Positions 1 through 8,833 of a stretch of 64,000 nt of DNA are shown here, in pieces. This stretch comes from Micromonospora parva (GTDB taxonomy: Bacteria > Actinomycetota > Actinomycetes > Mycobacteriales > Micromonosporaceae). A model generated the notes under the pieces. It ran no database searches. It was not told the origin of the DNA and saw only the letters and a list, made by a program, of their open reading frames with translations. The stretch covers positions 4,745-68,744 of the forward strand of contig NZ_JNZS01000033.1 in NCBI RefSeq assembly GCF_000718515.1. Direction: 5' to 3'. The translations under genes and the position numbers were made by a program. The stretch's first letter is position 1. Every line of letters starts with the position of its first letter.

Positions 1-1652
1 TCGACCAGGGTCAGCAGGGACTGCTCCACAAGGGTCGCCAGGCCGCGACGGACGTCCGGGACCTGCGCGACGGCGGCGGCGAGGTCCGCGGTGAACGGCG
101 CGGGAATGACAGCTACCCGCTGGAGCAGGTCGCGGTCGTCCTCGGCGAGCAGTTCCCGGCTCCAGTCGACCAGCGCCCACAGGCTGGCGTGCCGCTCGGG
201 TAGACCCCGCAGGGCGTCGTCGAGCAGCGCGAACCGGTTGGTCAGCCCGGCGAGCACGTCGTCGATCGGCATGTGCCGCAGTCGCGCGGCGGCCAGTTCG
301 AGCGCCAGCGGCAGGTTGTCGAGCCGGTGGCACAGGACGAGCGCCCGTTCGGTATCCCAGGTGGGCACGGCGCCGCCGGCCCGTGCCCGCGACTCGACGA
401 GCGCGAGCGCGTCGGGGTCCGGCAGCGCGGTCAGCCGGTGCACCAACTCGCCGACCAGGCCCAGTGGGGCGCGGCTCGTCGCGAGCACCGCGACCTCCGG
501 CGAGGCCGCGGCCACCAGGTCCGCGACGACGACGGCCACCGCGTCGAGCACGTGCTCGCAGTTGTCCAGCACCAGCAACCCGTCCAGGTCCGGCGCGACG
601 GCACGCAGCCGCTCCCCGGGGTTGAGGACCCGACGTTCCAGACCCAGGTTGCCGCCGGTCGCCGTGGTGTCCGCGCCACCGAGCGCGGCGAGCACAGTGG
701 GCAGCACCTCGTCCGGCGAGCGCAGGCCGGCGAGTTCGATCACGCGCACCGCCCGTCCGGCCGCCGCCGTACGCCTGGCCACCTCGGCGGCGAGCCGGGT
801 CTTGCCCGCCCCGCCGGTCGCCACGATCGTCACGACGGGTGCCTCGGTGAGAGCGCCGGTGATGGTCTCGACGTCCCCCTCCCGCCCGACGAGGGCTGCC
901 ATCGGACGACGCCACGCGGCGGGCAGCGTGATCCGCGCCGGTTGCCGGGGTGGCGTGGCGACGGGCGGGGCGGTGAGTTCCCCGCGCAGCAACGCCAGGT
1001 GGGCGGCGGTGATCACCGGTGACGGGTCGGTGCCGTACCGGTCGGCCAGGTCGGCGCGCAGCCGCTCAACCAGCTCCAGCGCCTCCGCCTCCCGCCCCTG
1101 GGCGGCCAGCACCCGCACGAGCAGGGCGGCGGACGGTTCGTCCGGTGGCGTACGCGCGACGAGCCGGCCCAGGTCGGCCTCGTCGAACGGGCCCACGCCG
1201 GCGAGTGCCGCCTCGGCGCGCAGCGCGGCGACGTCGGCGAACAGGCGGGTGTCCTCGGCGCCGACCAACTCCGGCACCTCGGGGAACAGGGCACGGGCCT
1301 GATCGGCCAGGCCCCGGGCGGCCCGGACGTCACCGCACCGGAGCACGGTGCGCGCCTGGTCGGTGAGCGCGCGCGCCTCGACCGCGTCGACGGTGATCTC
1401 CTCGGCGGGCAACCGGTATCCGCCCGGCACCGCGACCACTGGCAAGCCGAGGCGGCGTACCCGGGACACGAGCGCCTGGACGGCGCCTGTCGCGTCGTCG
1501 GGTGGCGCGCCGTCCCAGACGGCGTCCACGAGCAGGGTGACGGAGACCGCCCGCCCGCGCGCGTCGACGAGCTCGCGGAGCACCGCCGCGAGCCGTTCAC
1601 CCCGAACGGGCTGGCCGTCGACGGCCAGGGGGCCGAGGGTCGCGATCTGCAC
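1..1652 (-). CDS. AfsR/SARP-type transcriptional regulator (BTAD plus NB-ARC ATPase), partial
   Basis: The reading frame runs off the left edge, so the C-terminus is missing. The start chosen is GTG at 1652, preceded by a GGGGA ribosome-binding site. The N-terminus (IATLGPLAVDG, then a winged-helix-like part and a helical BTAD-like region) resembles SARP regulators. Near residue 280 comes an NB-ARC module with Walker A ATGGAGKTRLAA, a Walker B-like LLVLDNCEHV and ATSRAPLGLVGE. Such proteins usually activate secondary metabolism or developmental genes in actinomycetes by binding direct repeats, with ATPase-gated activity. It is divergent from the siderophore uptake operon, but no direct link to iron is visible. 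Family assignment is firm; the target is unknown. Confidence 0.88.
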   Translation of the reverse strand, partial: MQIATLGPLAVDGQPVRGERLAAVLRELVDARGRAVSVTLLVDAVWDGAPPDDATGAVQALVSRVRRLGLPVVAVPGGYRLPAEEITVDAVEARALTDQARTVLRCGDVRAARGLADQARALFPEVPELVGAEDTRLFADVAALRAEAALAGVGPFDEADLGRLVARTPPDEPSAALLVRVLAAQGREAEALELVERLRADLADRYGTDPSPVITAAHLALLRGELTAPPVATPPRQPARITLPAAWRRPMAALVGREGDVETITGALTEAPVVTIVATGGAGKTRLAAEVARRTAAAGRAVRVIELAGLRSPDEVLPTVLAALGGADTTATGGNLGLERRVLNPGERLRAVAPDLDGLLVLDNCEHVLDAVAVVVADLVAAASPEVAVLATSRAPLGLVGELVHRLTALPDPDALALVESRARAGGAVPTWDTERALVLCHRLDNLPLALELAAARLRHMPIDDVLAGLTNRFALLDDALRGLPERHASLWALVDWSRELLAEDDRDLLQRVAVIPAPFTADLAAAVAQVPDVRRGLATLVEQSLLTLV

Positions 1653-1745
1653 AGACCCAGCATCCCCCACGTGCGCACGGACCCGATGACCACCGGTGCG
1701 CCCGGCTGGTCACGGCCACGACCGGCTTGACAGGTGATCGTTTGG

Positions 1746-1762
1746 TTAGGTTAGCCTAACCT
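1746..1762 (+). promoter_or_regulatory. IdeR/DtxR iron box
   Basis: The site reads TTAGGTTAGCCTAACCT, a near-perfect dyad matching the actinobacterial IdeR/DmdR consensus. It ends one base before the ATG of the siderophore ABC ATPase. Its position implies iron-repressed transcription of the downstream uptake operon, and probably a leaderless or nearly leaderless mRNA. Confidence 0.9.
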
Positions 1763-1763
1763 C

Positions 1764-2597
1764 ATGCAGAACGAGTTGGCGTCGGCCAACGGAGCTTGCC
1801 GCCTGTCCGGCGTCGACCTCCGTCTGGGTTATCACGGTGTGCCGGTGGTGCACGGTGCCGTGATCGACCTCCGCGAGGGCGCCGTCACCGCACTCGTGGG
1901 GCCCAACGGCAGCGGCAAGTCCACCCTGCTGCGGGCCCTGGCCCGGCTGCACCCGATCGAGGCCGGCACAGTGCACCTCGCCGACGGCGTCACCGCCGCC
2001 GGTCTCGCCGCCCGGGAGTTCGCCCGGCGGGTCACCCTGCTCGCCCAGAGCCGGCCGGTGCCCAGCGGGGTCACCGTCCGCGACGTCGTCGGCTACGGCC
2101 GCCACCCCTACCGGGGGCGCTGGCGCACTGAGGACCCGGACGGTCCCGCCGCCATCGCACGTGCCATGGACGTCACCGGCGTCGCCACGATGGCCGATCG
2201 CCCGGTCGACGAACTGTCCGGAGGCGAGTTGCAGCGGGTGTGGTTGGCCACCTGCCTCGCCCAGGACACCCCGGTCCTGCTCCTCGACGAGCCCACCACG
2301 TTCCTCGACCTGCGGTACCAGGTGGAGATCCTCGACCTGGTCCGTGACCTCGCGGACGATCACGGCGTCGCCGTCGGCGTCGTGCTGCACGACCTCAACC
2401 AGGCGGCGGCCGTGGCGGACGAGGTGGTCCTGTTGCACCAGGGCCGGGTCCGCGCCACCGGCACCCCGGCCACCGTGTTCACCGAGGACGCCCTCACCGA
2501 GACCTACGGCATCCGCATCGAGGTGACCACCGATCCGGTCAGCGGACTGGTCACCACCCGCCCCGTCGGGCGGCACCAGATCCGCGCCCTGGTCTGA
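1764..2597 (+). CDS. Ferric-siderophore ABC transporter ATP-binding protein (FecE/FepC-like)
   Basis: This 277-residue ABC ATPase powers ferric-siderophore import. Walker A is GPNGSGKST at residues 46-54, the signature LSGGELQRV starts at 151, and Walker B LLLDEPT is at 172-178. A switch histidine follows in VVLHDLNQA. The length is normal for the FepC/FecE class. It is the first gene of an operon with a binding lipoprotein, a fused permease and a siderophore-interacting reductase. An IdeR box lies immediately upstream, leaving no room for a normal leader with a ribosome-binding site, so leaderless translation is likely. Because the ABC fold begins by residue 14, a much later start is improbable. 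Confidence 0.93.
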   Translation: MQNELASANGACRLSGVDLRLGYHGVPVVHGAVIDLREGAVTALVGPNGSGKSTLLRALARLHPIEAGTVHLADGVTAAGLAAREFARRVTLLAQSRPVPSGVTVRDVVGYGRHPYRGRWRTEDPDGPAAIARAMDVTGVATMADRPVDELSGGELQRVWLATCLAQDTPVLLLDEPTTFLDLRYQVEILDLVRDLADDHGVAVGVVLHDLNQAAAVADEVVLLHQGRVRATGTPATVFTEDALTETYGIRIEVTTDPVSGLVTTRPVGRHQIRALV

Positions 2598-2629
2598 ACA
2601 CCCCTCATCCCCAGCAGAGAAAGACCGTC

Positions 2630-3613
2630 ATGACCCGTACCCGTTTCACCGCCCTCATCGCCGTCGTGGCCGCGCTGACACTCGGCGCCTGCGGCACCAC
2701 CGAGAACGCCGCCGCCCCCGAGGCCTCCGCCCCGGCGTCCGGTGGCCCGGTCACCGTCACCGACAGCCGGGGTAAGGAGATCACCCTCAAGGCGCCGGCG
2801 ACCAAGGTCGTCGGCCTTGAGTGGGGCGAGGTCGAGCTGCTGGTCAGCCTGGGCGTCATGCCCGTCGGTGTCGCCGATCCCAAGGGCTACGGCACCTGGG
2901 TCACCTCCGCGAAGCTCGACCCGACCGTCAAGGACGTCGGCGTCCGCGGCGAGCCCAGCGTCGACTCGATCGTCGCCCTCCAGCCCGACCTCGTCGTGAT
3001 GGAGGACGACCGGGGCGGCGCCATCGTCAGTCAGCTGGAGAAGTTCGTGCCCGTCCTGGTCGCCAAGGGCAGTGACGCCACCGACAACCTCGGCCGGATG
3101 CGCACCGACCTCAACATGATCGCGAAGGCGGTCGGCAAGACCACCGAGGCGCAGAAGCTGCTCGCCGACTTCGACACGGCCATCGCCGACGGCAAGAAGA
3201 AGATCGCGGACGCGGGGGCCGCCGGCCGCCCGTTCGCCATCGCCGACGGCTGGAAGGAGGGCAGCACCGTCAGCATCCGGATGTTCGGCGAGGGCGCGCT
3301 GGTCTCCCAGATCGGCATCCAACTCGGCCTCACCAACGCCTGGACCGGCAAGACCGACGAGGTGTGGGGCCTGGGCCAGACCGACGTCGAGGGCATGACC
3401 GTCCTCAAGGACCCGAACACGCACCTGTTCTACAACGCCTCCGACGGCGAGGACGTGTTCGCCGACGGGCTCGCCGGCAACGCCATCTGGACGTCGCTGC
3501 CCTTCGTCAAGCAGGGCAACCTGCACAAGATGCCCAACGGCATCTGGACCTTCGGCGGTCCGCTCTCCGGCAAGCAGTACATCGACGAACTCGTCAAGAC
3601 GTACGCGGTGTGA
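2630..3613 (+). CDS. Iron-siderophore substrate-binding lipoprotein (FecB/FepB-like)
   Basis: This 327-residue secreted lipoprotein has a signal peptide ending in the lipobox LGAC (Cys21), followed by an Ala/Pro-rich linker. The mature part has the class III periplasmic-binding organisation: a TDSRGKEITL strand, the VVGLEWGEVELLVSLGV segment typical of FepB/FecB proteins, then a long helix linking two lobes. An AGAAG-type ribosome-binding site precedes the ATG. It captures the ferric siderophore outside the membrane and delivers it to the downstream permease. It lies 32 bases after the ATPase, and its stop overlaps the permease start. The siderophore is not predictable from sequence. Confidence 0.92.
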   Translation: MTRTRFTALIAVVAALTLGACGTTENAAAPEASAPASGGPVTVTDSRGKEITLKAPATKVVGLEWGEVELLVSLGVMPVGVADPKGYGTWVTSAKLDPTVKDVGVRGEPSVDSIVALQPDLVVMEDDRGGAIVSQLEKFVPVLVAKGSDATDNLGRMRTDLNMIAKAVGKTTEAQKLLADFDTAIADGKKKIADAGAAGRPFAIADGWKEGSTVSIRMFGEGALVSQIGIQLGLTNAWTGKTDEVWGLGQTDVEGMTVLKDPNTHLFYNASDGEDVFADGLAGNAIWTSLPFVKQGNLHKMPNGIWTFGGPLSGKQYIDELVKTYAV

Positions 3614-5718
3614 GCGTGCTGAACGCGCCCCCTCGCCCGGAGCCGGCCATCCGGCCGGCTCCGGGCGGGCGCCCCACCGCGCCCCGCGTCGCCGGTGTCT
3701 TCGTCGCCGCCATCCTGCTGCTGCTCGTGGTGACCGCGGTGCACCTCACCCAGGGCACCTCGAACGTCGGCGCACTCGACCTGCTGCGGCTCGCCACCGG
3801 CGCCGACGACGAGGCGGCCCGCGTCCTGGTCGCCTCCCGGTTGCCCCGGCTGCTCGCCGGGCTGACCATCGGGGTGGCGCTCGGTTTCGCCGGGGCGGCG
3901 TTGCAGTCGATCGCCCGCAACCCGCTGGCCTCACCGGACACCCTCGCTGTCAACGCGGGCGCCCACCTGGCGATCGTCGCCTTCGCCGCGTTCGGCGTCT
4001 CGCTGCCCGCGCTGCCCGCCGGCGGCCTCGCCTTCTGCGGCGGACTGGCCGCCGCCGGCCTGGTGATGGCCATGTCCTCCGGTGGGCAGGCCGGCACCAC
4101 CCGGCTGATCCTCGCCGGCTCGGCGACCGCGCTGGCACTCGGGTCGGTGACGACACTGCTGCTGCTCCTGTTCGAGCAGGCCACCATCGGGCTGTTCGCC
4201 TGGGGGAACGGCTCGCTGGTGCAGAGCGACCTGACCTCGCTGACCCAACTCGCCCCGGTGATCGTCGGTGCCGTCGTCGTGCTCGTACTGCTCGGGCACC
4301 GCCTCGACATCCTCGCCCTCGGTGACGACACCGCCACAGTGCTCGGCCTCGACGTGCGGCGCACCCGAGTCACCGTGCTGGTCCTCGCTGTGCTGCTCTC
4401 CGCCGCGGCCGTCACCCTCACCGGCCCGGTCGGCTTCGTCGGCCTGTGCGCCCCGGTGATCGTCCGGCTGCTCGCGCCAGTGGTGCCGGGGGTGCACCGG
4501 CACCGCGTCCTGCTGCCGCTGTCCGGCATCGCCGGGGTCATCATCGTGCTCGGCTCCGACGTGCTGCTGCGGGCCGTGCTGGGCGGGCAGGCCGGTGTCG
4601 ACATCCCCACCGGCGTGGTCACCACAATGCTCGGCGCGGCGATCCTCATCTGGCTGGCCCGCCGGCACCGCGACGCGGGTCCCACCCGTCGTCCGCCCGG
4701 TGGGCACGCGGCGGTCCGCTCCGCCGCCTTCCACCGCGGCGTCGTCGCCGTCGCCGCCGTCCTGACCGTCGCCGCCGTCACCGTCGGCATGCTCGCCGGG
4801 GACACCTGGGTGCTGCTCGGCGACGTGCTCAACTGGGTCAACGGCAGCACCGGGCCGGCGTACACCTTCGTGCTGGACCAGCGGTGGCCGCGCGTCGCCG
4901 CGGCGGTCCTGGCCGGCGCGGCGCTCGCGGTCGCCGGCACCACGGTGCAGGCGGTCTGCCGCAACCCGCTGGCCGAGCCGGGCATCCTCGGCATCACCGC
5001 CGGGGCCGGGCTCGGGGCGGTCGGGCTGCTCACCTTCGTGCCGTTGGCCGGTGTGTGGGCCGTCTCCGGCGTCGCCGGGCTCGGCGCGATGGTGGCGTTC
5101 GCGCTGGTCTACGGCCTGGCCTGGCGCGGCGGGCTGAGCTCCGACCGGCTGGTGCTGATCGGCTTCGGCGCCTGGCAGGGCGGCCTGGCGGTCATCACGT
5201 ACCTGGTCGTCGCCTTCGACCCGTGGAACACCGGGAAGGCGTTGACCTGGCTGTCCGGCTCCACCTACGGCCGGATGCCCGCCCAGGTGCTGCCGGTGCT
5301 GATAGCCCTGCTGGTGTTCACCCCGGCCGTGGTCGCCGCCCGCCGGGAACTCGACCTGATGGCACTGGACGACGACACCCCCCGGGTGCTGGGTGTCCGC
5401 CTGGAACGCACCCGGTTGATCGCGCTCGGCGCGGCGGCACTGCTCACCTCCACCGCCGTCTCGGCCGTCGGGGTCATCGGCTTCGTCGGCCTGGTCGCCC
5501 CGCACGCCGCACGGGCACTCGTCGGCGGCCGACACTCCCGGGTGCTCCCGGTGGCCGCCCTGCTCGGCGCGGCGCTGGTCAGCATCGCCGACACCCTCGG
5601 CCGGACGGTCATCGCTCCGGCCCAGATCCCCGCCGGCCTGGTCACCGCCATGATCGGCACCCCGTACTTCATCTGGCTGCTGTGGCGCTCCCGCGCCGTG
5701 GCGAGCACCACCCGGTAG
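3610..5718 (+). CDS. Fused FecCD-type siderophore ABC permease (two permease domains in one chain)
   Basis: The start is GTG at 3610, overlapping the TGA of the lipoprotein gene (GTGA), which implies translational coupling. At 702 residues it is about twice the usual FecCD length. It contains two complete homologous halves, roughly residues 25-355 and 370-700. Each half has a RxPR motif (SRLPRLL, QRWPRVA), an ARNPLA/CRNPLA motif and a GFVGL..AP cytoplasmic loop that contacts the ATPase. Such a protein (FhuB-like) can form the whole permease without a partner. Only one ATPase gene is present, consistent with a homodimeric ATPase. The membrane segments of each half fit the ten-helix FecCD fold. 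Confidence 0.92.
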   Translation: MSVLNAPPRPEPAIRPAPGGRPTAPRVAGVFVAAILLLLVVTAVHLTQGTSNVGALDLLRLATGADDEAARVLVASRLPRLLAGLTIGVALGFAGAALQSIARNPLASPDTLAVNAGAHLAIVAFAAFGVSLPALPAGGLAFCGGLAAAGLVMAMSSGGQAGTTRLILAGSATALALGSVTTLLLLLFEQATIGLFAWGNGSLVQSDLTSLTQLAPVIVGAVVVLVLLGHRLDILALGDDTATVLGLDVRRTRVTVLVLAVLLSAAAVTLTGPVGFVGLCAPVIVRLLAPVVPGVHRHRVLLPLSGIAGVIIVLGSDVLLRAVLGGQAGVDIPTGVVTTMLGAAILIWLARRHRDAGPTRRPPGGHAAVRSAAFHRGVVAVAAVLTVAAVTVGMLAGDTWVLLGDVLNWVNGSTGPAYTFVLDQRWPRVAAAVLAGAALAVAGTTVQAVCRNPLAEPGILGITAGAGLGAVGLLTFVPLAGVWAVSGVAGLGAMVAFALVYGLAWRGGLSSDRLVLIGFGAWQGGLAVITYLVVAFDPWNTGKALTWLSGSTYGRMPAQVLPVLIALLVFTPAVVAARRELDLMALDDDTPRVLGVRLERTRLIALGAAALLTSTAVSAVGVIGFVGLVAPHAARALVGGRHSRVLPVAALLGAALVSIADTLGRTVIAPAQIPAGLVTAMIGTPYFIWLLWRSRAVASTTR

Positions 5719-5746
5719 CACGCCCACCCGAGTCGAGAGAGGCACC

Positions 5747-6652
5747 ATGACCGAGACCCTGCCCATCGCCCCGTGGCGCGTGTTCACCGTCACCGTCCGC
5801 GCGGTACGCCGACTCAGCCCGTCCTTCACCCGGGTGACCTTCACCGGGGCGGACCTGGACCGTTTCGCCGACAACGGCTACGACCAGCGGATCAAGTTGG
5901 CGCTGCCGCTGGCCGGTCAGCGCGCGGCGACCCTGCCCCACGGAGCGGACTGGTACGCGCAGTGGCGGGCCCTGCCGGAGCACCTGCGCAATCCGATCCG
6001 TACCTACACGGTGCGGGCGGTCCGACCACACCTGGCCGAGGTCGACGTCGACCTGGTGCTGCACGGCGACGGTGGCCCGGCGACGCGCTGGGCCCGGCGG
6101 GCCACCGTCGGCGACGAGATCGCACTCGTCGGGCCGGACGCCGGCTACGACGGCAACCACGGCGGGGTCGAGTTCCGACAGTCGGCCGGCAGCACCCTGC
6201 TGTTGGCCGGGGACGAGACCGCCGTGCCGGCGATCAGCGGCATCTGTGCCCGGCTCCCGGTGGACGCCCGCGGCACTGTCGTGCTGGAGGTGCCGGAAGC
6301 GGCCGACGTGTTGCCGCTGGTCGCGCCGCCCGGCGTCGAGGTCCGCTGGCTACCTCGGGGCACCGGCGGGTACGGCAGCCGGCTGGTGCCCGCCGTCACC
6401 GCCGCGGCCGGGGAGCTGCTGGCCAGCGAGGCGTCGAGGGCCGCCCAGCCCGTGCCGGACGTGGACGTGGACACGGAGATCCTGTGGGAGGTGCCGGAGG
6501 AGGTGCCCCCGGTGCCGCTGTACGCGTGGCTGGCCGGGGAGGCCGGCGTCATCCGTACCCTGCGCCGGCACCTGGTCGCCGAGCGGGGGCTGGACCGGCG
6601 GGCGGTGGCCTTCATGGGCTACTGGCGTCTCGGCCAGGCCGACGTCAGCTGA
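5747..6652 (+). CDS. Siderophore-interacting protein (SIP, FAD-dependent ferric-siderophore reductase)
   Basis: This 301-residue protein has the SIP layout: an N-terminal FAD-binding barrel with the flavin motif RTYTVR (residues 85-90) and a C-terminal NAD(P)H-binding half containing LLLAGDETAVPAI and the family's WLAGEAGVIRTLRR. SIPs such as ViuB reduce ferric iron in the cytoplasm and release it from the siderophore. A GAGAGGCACC ribosome-binding region precedes the ATG. It lies 28 bases behind the permease and completes the iron-uptake operon. The next gene is 125 bases away and probably separate. Confidence 0.92.
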   Translation: MTETLPIAPWRVFTVTVRAVRRLSPSFTRVTFTGADLDRFADNGYDQRIKLALPLAGQRAATLPHGADWYAQWRALPEHLRNPIRTYTVRAVRPHLAEVDVDLVLHGDGGPATRWARRATVGDEIALVGPDAGYDGNHGGVEFRQSAGSTLLLAGDETAVPAISGICARLPVDARGTVVLEVPEAADVLPLVAPPGVEVRWLPRGTGGYGSRLVPAVTAAAGELLASEASRAAQPVPDVDVDTEILWEVPEEVPPVPLYAWLAGEAGVIRTLRRHLVAERGLDRRAVAFMGYWRLGQADVS

Positions 6653-6777
6653 CCGCGCCGCGCACCGGCCGGGCAGGCGCGAGGTGCGTCGGAGGCCGTG
6701 AGGCGCGTACCGTTTCGGGTCGGACTTGGGGCGGGCCGGCTGGAGCCGGCCCGGGATACGGGACGAGACAACGACGC

Positions 6778-8238
6778 ATGACGGTGGACAACATTACCGA
6801 AAACGGTCAGCACGGTATTGACCGGAGCCGGCTGGAGGCCTGCCTCAGCGTCTTCGATGAGTTGGAGGCACTTCCCTCCGACCATCCCGACGTGGTGCGG
6901 GTGCAGCGGGCCACCGCCCGGCTCTACAAGGTGATCAAGCAGCGGCGGCGGGAGGAGCGGCGCGACGCCATCCTCGCCGCCGACCGGGCGGTGACGGAGG
7001 CCACCGCCACCGGCGCTCCCGGGCGGATCGACGACGAGACGCAGGGCATTCCGTTGGCGTCCTCGGTGGCGGGCGAGACGGCGGGCTTCCTGCACAACCC
7101 GCGCGGGTGCTACGTCTGCAAACAGCGCTACCGCCAGGTGGACGCGTTCTACCACCAGCTCTGCCCGTCCTGCGCCGCGCTCAACCGGGAGCGCCGCGAC
7201 GCCCGTACCGACCTGACCGGCCGGCGCGCGCTGCTCACCGGCGGACGCGCCAAGATCGGCATGTACATCGCGCTGCGGCTGCTGCGCGACGGCGCGCACA
7301 CGACGGTGACGACCCGGTTCCCGCACGACGCGGTCCGCCGCTTCACCGCGATGCCGGACAGCGGGGACTGGCTGCACCGGCTGCGCATCGTCGGGATCGA
7401 CCTGCGTGACCCCGCCCAGGTGATCGCCCTCGCCGACGACGTCAGCAGCCAGGGCCCTCTCGACATCCTGATCAACAACGCGGCGCAGACCGTCCGCCGG
7501 TCCCCCGGGGCGTACGCGCAGCTGATCGCCGCGGAGGCGGCGGCCCTGCCGGACGGTCCGCTGCCGGAGCTGATCACGTTCGCCAAGCCGGACGGCCCGG
7601 GCGGCCCGGTGGGCAGCCTGACCGCCGGGCCCCAGTCGACAGCGCTCACCCCGCACGCGTTGACCGCGCTGGCACTGACCAGCGGCTCGGCCTCACCGGA
7701 CCGGATCGCGGCGTCCACCGCCATCGACGCCGGCGGGCTGGTGCCCGACCTCGACTCGGTCAACAGCTGGGTCCAGCGCGTGCAGGAGGTCGATCCGGTC
7801 GAGCTGCTCGAGGTGCAGCTGTGCAACGTCACCGCGCCGTTCGTGCTGGTCAGCCGGCTGCGCCCGGCGATGGCCGCCGCGTCGGCCCGGCGCAAGTACG
7901 TGGTGAACGTGTCGGCCATGGAGGGCCAGTTCGGCCGCGGTTACAAGGGGCCGGGGCATCCGCACACCAACATGGCCAAGGCGGCGTTGAACATGCTGAC
8001 CCGCACCAGCGCCGAGGAGATGTTGACCGACGGCATCCTGATGACCAGCGTCGACACCGGCTGGATCACCGACGAACGCCCGCACCCGACGAAGATGCGG
8101 CTGGCCGACGAGGGCTTCCACGCCCCGCTGGACCTGGTCGACGGCGCGGCCCGGGTGTACGACCCGATCGTCCGCGGCGAGCAGGGCGAGGACCTGTACG
8201 GCTGTTTCCTGAAGGACTACGCGCCCTGCGCCTGGTGA
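6778..8238 (+). CDS. SDR-like oxidoreductase with N-terminal zinc ribbon and no catalytic Tyr
   Basis: This is a 486-residue protein. An N-terminal helical region (about 1-105) is followed by a Cys4 zinc ribbon (C111, C114, C129, C132) and then a Rossmann domain with TGGRAKIG at 154-161, NNAAQ at 233-237 and the SDR serine S379. The usual YxxxK motif reads TNMAK: K401 is present but the tyrosine position is T397. An insertion of roughly 90 residues separates the NNAA strand from the next helix (about 241-330). It resembles SDRs in fold, but catalysis must differ or be lost, unless Y389 substitutes. A UPF0303 gene follows by 39 bases and is probably co-transcribed. The substrate is unknown. 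Confidence 0.8.
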   Translation: MTVDNITENGQHGIDRSRLEACLSVFDELEALPSDHPDVVRVQRATARLYKVIKQRRREERRDAILAADRAVTEATATGAPGRIDDETQGIPLASSVAGETAGFLHNPRGCYVCKQRYRQVDAFYHQLCPSCAALNRERRDARTDLTGRRALLTGGRAKIGMYIALRLLRDGAHTTVTTRFPHDAVRRFTAMPDSGDWLHRLRIVGIDLRDPAQVIALADDVSSQGPLDILINNAAQTVRRSPGAYAQLIAAEAAALPDGPLPELITFAKPDGPGGPVGSLTAGPQSTALTPHALTALALTSGSASPDRIAASTAIDAGGLVPDLDSVNSWVQRVQEVDPVELLEVQLCNVTAPFVLVSRLRPAMAAASARRKYVVNVSAMEGQFGRGYKGPGHPHTNMAKAALNMLTRTSAEEMLTDGILMTSVDTGWITDERPHPTKMRLADEGFHAPLDLVDGAARVYDPIVRGEQGEDLYGCFLKDYAPCAW

Positions 8239-8277
8239 TCGACCGATGATCGCCTCTGCACCATGAGGAGAAGAGAC

Positions 8278-8754
8278 ATGTCAGCTGACAGTGCATCGTG
8301 GCCGACGCTTGACGAGCTGCTGCGCGAGGAGAGCGAGCTGGAGCTCGCGGGCCTGTCCGAGACCGACGCGTACGAGCTGGGGATGCTCGCCGTCACCGCC
8401 GCCACCGAGCAGCGGCTGCCGGTCTCGGTGGGCGTGTGGCGGGCCGGACGGCAGCTGTTCCACTGTGGTCTGCCGGGGTCGACGGCGGACAACGACGCGT
8501 GGCTGCGCCGCAAGGGCCGGGTGGTGATGCGGTTCGAGCACTCGTCGCTCTACATGGCCCGACTGTGCCAGGACAAGCAGGTGACGCTGGCCGAGCGGTT
8601 CGGCCTGCCGGCCTCGCGGTACGCGGCGGCCGGGGGCGCGCTGCCCCTGCGGGTGCGCGGCACCGGCGTCGTGGGCTGGGTCGGTGTCTCCGGGCTGCCG
8701 CAGCTGGACGACCACCGCTTCGTGGTCGACATCCTCCGCAAGCTCCCCCGCTAG
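8278..8754 (+). CDS. UPF0303/HbpS-like (heme-degrading-domain) protein
   Basis: The ATG at 8278 is chosen because GAGGAGA lies just upstream; an in-frame ATG at 8263 would place that site inside the gene. The 158-residue product matches the UPF0303 family by its layout: an N-terminal helix (LDELLREESELELAGLSETDAYELG), then VSVGVWRAGRQLFHCGLPG and a C-terminal VVGWVGVSGLPQLDDH. The family has the GlcG/HbpS fold, members of which can bind heme, but the biochemical role of UPF0303 itself is not settled. It follows the SDR-like gene on the same strand and ends at a pair of tandem hairpins. Confidence 0.75.
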   Translation: MSADSASWPTLDELLREESELELAGLSETDAYELGMLAVTAATEQRLPVSVGVWRAGRQLFHCGLPGSTADNDAWLRRKGRVVMRFEHSSLYMARLCQDKQVTLAERFGLPASRYAAAGGALPLRVRGTGVVGWVGVSGLPQLDDHRFVVDILRKLPR

Positions 8755-8765
8755 GGCCGTCCCGG

Positions 8766-8833
8766 CGGCCTCGCGACGAGGCCGCCGGGCACCGATCAGC
8801 GGCCTCGCGACGAGGCCGCGGGGCACCGCTCAG
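8766..8833. terminator. Tandemly duplicated 34-bp hairpin terminator between convergent genes
   Basis: Two adjacent 34-base units (8766-8799 and 8800-8833) are nearly identical, each containing GGCCTCGCGACGAGGCC, an almost perfect hairpin. The second copy runs into the TGA of the minus-strand FAD gene. The pair sits between convergent genes and probably acts as a bidirectional terminator. Confidence 0.75.

Noticed and set aside
3931..5874. 647-codon open frame on the minus strand
   Set aside because: It lies entirely opposite the permease gene and is rich in Gly, Asp, Arg and Gln in the way expected of an antisense frame in GC-rich DNA; no domain is visible.
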